Shown one piece after another: positions 57,322 to 64,000 of a DNA stretch of 64,000 nucleotides. The notes beneath the pieces are model-generated. The model did no database searches. It saw only the letters and a list, made by a program, of their open reading frames with translations, and was not told the origin of the DNA. Each line of letters starts with the position of its first letter. Positions within the stretch are counted from its first letter, which is position 1. Made by a program: the position numbers and the translations under genes. This stretch comes from Trichostrongylus colubriformis. Its lineage: Eukaryota; Nematoda; Chromadorea; Rhabditida; Trichostrongylidae. The DNA lies in NCBI GenBank assembly GCA_963978905.1, contig OZ022261.1, forward strand, positions 6,015,992 to 6,079,991. Direction: 5' to 3'.

Positions 57322-57448
57322 CTACCCAACTAGGTCAGCGCGCTATGCGAGTAGCTTTGCCGCGTATCTTGCTGGTACTCTTGTGGATCTGCCTCGCGCT
57401 AGAGAGCGCGAACGCCGCCTCCTCGTGTGACCTGACCTAGTTGGGCAG
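57322..57448. repeat. 127 bp MITE
   Basis: CTACCCAACTAGGTCAG at the left is the near-complement of CTGACCTAGTTGGGCAG at the right. The core is GC-rich with GCGCG units. The end sequence TGACCTGGCCTAGTTGG also occurs near 49220-49240, and CAACTAAGTTAG near 13980 is related. Confidence 0.8.
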
Positions 57449-59156
57449 TGCTGTCATACACTCGTTTATATCATTCTTCATATGAATAAGGCGTAGTGAT
57501 GCAGGACTGGTATATATTCCACTGAAGGCCGTCACCAACATTTTTTCCAAAAAAATCGACTGACTTTTTAGGTTTTCATGGACTTAATGCAGTGGTGAGT
57601 GAGCAGCAACCACTTTTTTGCCCCGGTGAAGCCTTCAGAGTACCGTGGAATGAGGTTTAATAGGTCTATGCATAGCAGCGGACTTGACCAATCGGACACA
57701 CGGCAACACATTGCTTGAGATAACTGTGGCCATTAAATCATGGCATCTTGAAAGACCACCTTCGAATAGTATTTTTTTTTCTTTTGAGTTGGATTTTCAG
57801 CGATAAGTGTATTACATGCAAGCGATGTTTCTTTTGGAAGACGAGCTCACATAAGCTTGATATTTTTGTGAAGAAATACCACTTCCTCGTTAGAGTTGAT
57901 ACTGTGCACGACTACTTACTCATCCCGTAGCAGTTTCGTTTCTGCACCGCAGAATGATCCAAGGTTGTAGGTCAGACTCTCGAACGGGATCATCGCGCGC
58001 GACGATTGCGTGGCTGTTGACACTGTTAAGCAAGCAATCAGCTTATCTTGACCCAGTCCTAGTGATCTGGTCTACACCCGCTATCCGCTCTCATCGTGCA
58101 AAGTATGAACTTGTAAGCATAACAGGAAGATTAGAGTGCACTCCTCAGTTTTACTCGAAAGTTATCAGGAGATTGGCAAAGCTGTCAACTATATTTGTGA
58201 AGCTACAACAATGACATTCCCTGCTGTCATAAGCGTAAAATCGATGGAGGATTCTAGCCTACAGCGGCAACAATATAGCCCATAAAATTCTAACACAGCC
58301 AGTAAAATAGCAATATTATATCACCACGCGATTTAAATGGCGGTTGCAGCTTCGCATAGAATCTTAGAGCGAGATAAAGTTGAGAAGGTCATGAAAGGTG
58401 AGGGTGCTGTGAATGGGTTTAAAATCCCCCGGAATTTTGACAGTTTCAGTAAAGGAACCCGACCGGTGAAGGCGAATGTTAATGGATGATAAGTAGTTAG
58501 TTATATGCACATTTATTGAGGGGGAGTTGAGGACCTTATGCGCACAACAATATCAACTTCGAACGTTTTTATGGAAGTTTCACTTGACACATCAGTGGTA
58601 TGCAAGTGATTCCTACTCCCGCCGCTGACTAGAGAAATTCGATCCCTTCTCACCCGGAAAACTTCATTTTTGTTGGGTCCTGAACTGCAACACGAACAGT
58701 GAACAGGGAAAGTTAGTAACCAGAAGAGGTAGTGGTGGGTAGTGATATGCCAAACCCCCTCCCCCCCCCCCCCCCCCTCGAAAATCTCCATTAGTCCGGA
58801 AGAAGCTGGGTATAGCGCACAATTTCTTCCAGGAATTATGGATCACCTTGTAGCATACCAGCAACATCAGTAATGGAAAAAGAGGGATCGTATTGTTGGA
58901 GTGAATCGGAGGTGGGGAGGGGGGTGGGTGTATTTCCCAGAAATTTCCCACAGCACAGTGCTCGACCCTTTCGATGACCTGAGAGATGAGCAACGTAAAC
59001 ATCATTTAACAAATTATTCTGCGACTGTTACTGCAAGAAAACTAGCAGGGATCACATCCTCTAGCGTATCAGCCTCGCATCAACTGTATTAAAATGACGC
59101 CAATGAGCATCGAACTTTTCACACAAGAAATCGCTTATAACTGTGGCGTTTTTCAA
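57449..59156. other. No gene recognised
   Basis: Holds a 17-base C run at 58761-58777, reached through CCCCCT. 57750-57930 (+) has a TTTTCAG acceptor followed by CITCKRCFFWKTSSHKL, unsupported. Around 57950-58080 a TCTCGAACGGGATCA motif could be box B of a decayed minus-strand SINE. Confidence 0.35.
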
Positions 59157-61689
59157 GTACAATACCGCTCACATTTTTTGAAAAATCGACGGTGGGCGAC
59201 GGATTAAACGGCACAAACCGTCGTCCCATCATAACTTCGTTGAAAATGGATAAAATGGGAAAAATTTAGAAGCGTTGGATTCGTCTCGATGTGTCGAATT
59301 TAACGACCTATGAGATGTCTAACTTTGATAAGTAGGTCACCAGCTTCTCGGAAAAAGCTGCAAAGATTTCTTTAATTTTACCCTCAGGCAAGACTCCGAC
59401 CTGTTTCGGCTTGCATTCACATGCTCGATTGTTGCTCGTCCATGTTCTGCACAAACATCATTTTTTAGTGAGTTATCTCCAAGTTTCAGGATACTTTTCA
59501 GCACGAAATTTCCACGACATTTTCGAGAGTTTTTAAGCTCATTTCTTCTGAATCGATGGACAAATTGAGAAGATAACTAACCTATTACAGACTACCGGTT
59601 AAGTACTGCAAGAATTACCTGACTTCCGAATTACAGGCAAGCGCTTCATCTATGATGAAGCTTCAAACATCGGTAAACGGCGTGCTTTGAACGCTGAATA
59701 ATTTCCCTTCTCTTTCCTAAAATAACATTTTGATCAATGAAAATCGCGTAAAGTCTTCGAATACAACATCCTACACTTCCAGAAAATGAAAGCGGCATCC
59801 AAACAGTGCACAGAATCATGAATTCGAAACGAATGTAATTGCGAATGAAAGTATGAATGTGGACGTACACTAATTAATTTCAAACAAAACTTATACTGAT
59901 GTATTCAGTGTCAAAAATGCGGTTCATCGGTGTAAAGATCATCTCACTGCGAAAGTTTTGAACTTTTACCACTGTTCTCGTATTCTTTTGAGGCGTTGTC
60001 AGCTCCAACGCCGCTTGCTGACCCCTTAATTACTGGGCAACGCTCAGCACAGATGAGGTCAGTATTACCTCGCGGTATTATCACATCACATGAATGCACA
60101 CTATTGACCTTCAGAACCGCTTACTGTCTCTTCGACAAACGAACTGGTTCGCAGCCTTGTACACTTTAGCTTGGATGGTAGTTTTTTTTAAAGAATTTTT
60201 TCAAATATATTACATAGTGTGTTGCATGACTTGAACTTTTATGAGTGATTTTCTGTTTTAACAGTTTATCATAGATCGATGGTTACGAATTCCTACTTTT
60301 TGTATTTATCATTTGAATGAGTATTTTCTGTATTGGGTGCACTTATACCAGAAACACGATGATGTAGAAAATTTTACATGATAATTCCACAGCGCACTTG
60401 TTCTAACGAGTCGGTCTGGTACTGTTCATTGAAATCAACTGTGAGAGTTTTCATATGCCGACACAATCTGTCCGTCATCACTATATTCGGAAACAGAGTT
60501 CCCTTATCAAGCGGTTGGATGGCGCAGGCCGAGTGACCGCTGTTCAGGCACTCATGAAGTAATGATTCGTAGGGATTCGAATCCTCTGGTGCATGTAACG
60601 TTTGCAAACGTGTGTTCGTGTTTAGTTGTGTGCTCCTGCTTCCTTCCGATAGGTTATTAAAGCGAAGGCCCTCCAGTCTCCTGAAAAGAAGGGAACTGGG
60701 GGGATCACTGAGTAAGAATAGCAAGCGGTTCTGAAGGTCAATAGTGTGCATTCATGTGATGTGATAATACCGCGAGGTAATACTGACCTCATCTGTGCTG
60801 AGCGTTGCCCAGTAATTAAGGGGTCAGCAAGCGGCGTTGGAGCTGACAACGCCTCAAAAGAATACGAGAACAGTGGTAAAAGTTCAAAACTCTCGCAGTG
60901 AGATGATCTTTACACCGATGAACCGCATTTTTGACACTGAATACATTAGTATAAGTTTTGTTTGAAATTAATTAGTGTACGTCCACATTCATACTTTCAT
61001 GTGCAATGAACACCTTTTTTGAATTCATGATTCTGGCACTGTTTGGATGCCGCTTTCATTTTCTGGAAGTGTAGCATGTTGTATTCGAAGACTTTACGCG
61101 ATTTTCATTGATCAAAATGTTATTTCAGGAAAGAGAAGGGAAATTATTCAGCGTTCAAAGTACGCCGTTTACCGATGTTTGAAGCTTCATCATAGATGAA
61201 GCGCTTGCCTGTAATTCGGAAGTCAGGTAATTCTTGCAGTACTTAACCGGTAGTCTGTGATAGGTTAGTTATCTTCTCAATTTGTCCATCGATTCAGAAG
61301 AAATGAGCTTAAAAACTCTCGAAAATGTCGTGGAAATTTCGTGCTGAAAAGTATCCTGAAACTTGGAGATAACTCACTAAAAAATGATGTTTGTGCAGAA
61401 CATGGGCGAGCAACAATCGAACATGTGAATGCAAGCCGAAACAGGTCGGAGTCTTGCCTGAGGGTAAAATTAAAAAAAATCTTTGCAGCTTTTTCCGAGA
61501 AGCTGGTGACCTACTTATCAATATTAGACATTTCATAGGTCGTTAGATTCGACACATCGAGACGAATCCAACGCTTCTAAATTTTTCCCATTTTATCCAT
61601 TTTCAACGAAGTTATGATGGGGCGACGGTTTGTGCCGTTTAATCCGTCGCCCACCGTCGATTTTTCAAAAAATGTGAGCGGTATTGTAC
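59157..61689. mobile_element. Large foldback element: 966/967 bp inverted arms around a 600 bp core
   Basis: The left arm 59157-60122 and the right arm 60723-61689 are reverse complements with few differences, from GTACAATACCGCTCAC at the outer ends to CTTCAGAACCGCTT at the inner ends. They differ at several points (for example near 59825 against 61015), so this is not a simple assembly fold-back. The core 60123-60722 is unique. No known transposase motif is visible. Target duplications are not evident, unless the palindromic GTAC at each end plays that role. Confidence 0.9.
60374..60751 (-). CDS. 125-codon ORF from arm into core of the foldback element
   Basis: The ATG lies in the right arm (MHTIDLQNRLL) and the rest in the core: LFRRLEGLRFNNLSEGSR, NPYESLLHECLNSGHSACAI, MTDRLCRHMKTLTVDFNEQ, ending EQVRCGIIM. 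Since the arms are inverted, the plus strand has the same start at 60094 and goes into the core from the other side (46 codons). Composition is protein-like. I recognise no family. It could be captured host sequence or an unknown element protein. Confidence 0.35.
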   Translation of the reverse strand: MHTIDLQNRLLFLLSDPPSSLLFRRLEGLRFNNLSEGSRSTQLNTNTRLQTLHAPEDSNPYESLLHECLNSGHSACAIQPLDKGTLFPNIVMTDRLCRHMKTLTVDFNEQYQTDSLEQVRCGIIM

Positions 61690-63711
61690 ACTCGGCATGC
61701 CTCGTGACTATGAAATGTTTACAGTACTTGTGAGCCCACCCTAATCCTAACCACCACCAAAAAAAACGGGAAGGAATCTGGCGTATTTTCAACATATTCA
61801 TTTTTACTACAGTTCACAGGCGAATACATGGTTCTAAGATAATTTTTGCGATTCTTTTGAAAATTTTATTCAAAATTTCAGAAATCCCTATGAGTGGGGT
61901 TCATGAAAGAGACACCTAGTACAACTAAACATTTGTATAGTCCCATTCTTACGCCTGCGATAAAAGTGTTTCCGAGATGAAGCTAGGTTGCTCCTTCCTC
62001 ACAATACCACCTGAACCACGCGAATCGTGGGACCGTGGCAGCCAACGCCATGACAGGCTGATCTCACTCTATATTTTCTGTTTTCCTGTAGTTTTGAGAA
62101 ATCTAAACACTTTCACTTCCGAATATCAAAAATCCCAGTATATGAATATAAACAAATGTAAACGACAACATTATCTTTCAAAGTTTAAATCACCTTTTTG
62201 TTGTAAACGACAAATGTGTATAAGATAATGCAGAAAAATAACAAAAAAATAAAATATAATGTAATGCAAAAATTTTCTACAACCCAAGAAAACCAGGTCA
62301 ATTTTTACACGTCGTTATATACTGAAACTGCGTGCCCACACTGTGATACAAGTAATTAGTATCAAGAAAGACATTGACACGGGGTGACCCTCGAGAGTGG
62401 AAGCATACTCCTCTCGACTACGTAATGTCAGTAATTACTCCTGAACACGCCGCCTAAGCAACGGACAAATGAACGATCGTTCATTGATCGCTTGCATCCT
62501 TAATTTATTTGGCTATTCATTTATAGGAGCAAACATTACAGATTATAGATGATTCGTTACCTAGTCCACCCACCTAAGCTCATCACAAGTCTAATAGGCA
62601 GGCCCCAGCCAAGGGTGGGCAGCGTAGTATTCTATCATGGAAAAAGAGATTCCTTCGAAATCTCCACTGTTTATAGTTGTTTCTAGTGGCTTGGGTCAAT
62701 CGATAAACATACTTGGTGAGCGATTACCTTTTTATAGACTTTTAAAGACACTTTTATACGAACAACATTAGGTATAGAAGAAGGGTAACAACAGGTATAT
62801 AAGTAAGGGGGGTAATATTGTTGGGGCGAATGTGAGGAAAGGGGGAGGTGACCATAGTTCACTAAAATTCCCTCCTCCTTCGATTCAATGCTTGGCCCTA
62901 TTGATAACAGAAACAAGTTCGCAAGTGCTGTGATTCATTCAAAAAAGTGCAAAATAATGCACGAACTAAATGAAGCTATTTGCTCGCACGAAATGAATCG
63001 GACATATAGTACATATGTGAGAGAAGTTGTCAGAAATGACAGGGCTGGAAATAAAGCTTTTGAAATCGGTCACTGCATAGAATTCAGAGCATAGTAAGAG
63101 AAAAAGATGCACGAATGTGGCACTTTACTGATTAAGCAATTCTAATTGGTTGACGGGCGTAAAAACGGTGTTGACAGCTACTTCAGCTCCACTCTCCGGG
63201 GGATGAACATCACGTATTGCGCTGTCACAATGAATGTGTACTGCAGGATTTTCTAATTTTTCTATACACGAGAGAGAAAGCATCACAAGATGTATGACGT
63301 TAATCAGAGCACGTCACGTCTCAGAACATCGCCGCGATCGCGTAACGACGAAAAAGCTGAGCTGCAACACGATAATTAAGTGAAGAATGTGCAGTAGTGG
63401 TATGGATTAAACGGCCGAATGAGATGAAATGGGATGCGGATCACACAACAAACAGCAATTATTCACTAAGTGTTGAATTATTCGAGTACTTGAACTACGT
63501 AGAGCGAAGGAAAGATCAGCAGTGACAACAATGAAAATCGCCTAGCACAAAAAAAACTTGTAAATTAATAATAATGCCCCAACTCCACTTTTCTCTTTCA
63601 AAATTATTCTGTGCTCTGCTCTGAATAGCAGAAAAGTCAAGTCAAATCTTATTGAACTTATGCTTTAAGCCTCGCGATACGCTCTTCCATAAAGCTCTCG
63701 TTGCTTTACAG
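61690..63711. other. No gene recognised
   Basis: An open plus frame at 62888-63094 (MLGPIDNRNKFASAVI, then RNDRAGNKAFEIGHC) and a minus frame at 62683-62916 have no support. There is a short AT-rich run at 62220-62280. Confidence 0.35.
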
Positions 63712-63876
63712 TGAAATATTCGTGACATTTTTGGGAATTTTCATCTTTTTCACATCCAGCTTCTGCATATCACGAGTAAGAAATCAATTCTTGAAAACTT
63801 ATTTTGTTATGTATATATTTTTCAGATTTTTTTTACTCCTTTACATTCATCCTGTAGACCAAACAACGGGCATTGA
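63712..63876 (+). CDS. Candidate two-exon gene end with a 50 bp intron
   Basis: Exon 63712-63775 follows TTTACAG and reads EIFVTFLGIFIFFTSSFCIS with a final Arg before GTAAGA. This is a membrane-spanning segment. The intron 63776-63825 is 50 bases with a perfect TATTTTTCAG acceptor. The phase-0 continuation is IFFTPLHSSCRPNNGH and a stop at 63874-63876. The intron size is typical of nematodes. Upstream exons are not identified and the family is unknown. Confidence 0.33.
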
Positions 63877-64000
63877 TCATTGAAAATATATATTTGGAGG
63901 TGATTTATAATTATATTTATGGGTATTCAAATATTGAGACATATTAGATACAATCACATCTAACGATTCGAGAAAAAAGCAAAATGTTAAAGCGAAATAT

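Noticed and set aside
1..64000. CRISPR arrays, bacterial operons, rRNA genes, viral genes
   Set aside because: No regularly spaced direct repeats, no Shine-Dalgarno-led gene clusters, no rRNA-like blocks and no viral protein motifs are visible. The window is eukaryotic.

Overview
The window reads as nuclear DNA of a strongylid parasitic nematode, most likely a hookworm-type genome. The grounds are nematode-style splice acceptors (TTTTCAG, TTCTAG, ATTCCAG), several decayed mariner elements, RTE-like LINEs, a tRNA-derived SINE, many hairpin MITEs and repeated long C/G runs. Most of it is intronic or intergenic, and reading frames are interrupted by introns, so simple ORF length says little here.

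The one confidently identified gene runs on the minus strand from the ATG at 43940 to the stop at 1921. I assembled 20 coding exons whose phases all agree, giving a predicted protein of 870 residues. Its first 190 or so residues form the phosphotyrosine-binding (PTB) domain of NOS1AP/CAPON. The centre is glutamine-rich, followed by the coiled coil typical of the family, and the C-terminal third is charged and low in complexity. This is the nematode NOS1AP orthologue, dyc-1 in C. elegans, a muscle protein of the dystrophin/dense-body network. A 3' splice acceptor 10 bases before the ATG suggests a trans-spliced (SL) leader or a 5' UTR intron. An independent start exon inside the gene (25369-25533) is in phase with the exon that resumes the PTB domain, which would make a short isoform.

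Layout: 1-1920 is downstream sequence with a GC-rich repeat. From 1921 to 17438 lie the last 13 exons, with mariners and MITEs between them. 17439-31280 holds widely spaced PTB and linker exons, the short-isoform start exon and a palindromic mariner. 31390-38911 is a single intron filled with two decayed LINEs (31.8-33.4 kb and 33.7-37.8 kb, antisense to the gene) and a deleted mariner with long terminal repeats. 38912-43952 holds exons 1-4 and a SINE. From 44 kb to the end there is no gene I can name, only an RTE fragment, MITEs, C-tracts, some candidate terminal exons on the plus strand, and a 2.5 kb inverted-repeat (foldback) element at 59157-61689 with 0.97 kb arms around a 600 bp unique core.

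The most interesting items are the large foldback element and its core reading frame, the mariner turned into a head-to-head palindrome, the internal start of the NOS1AP gene, a MITE that makes up most of a 216 bp intron, and seven C/G homopolymer tracts.
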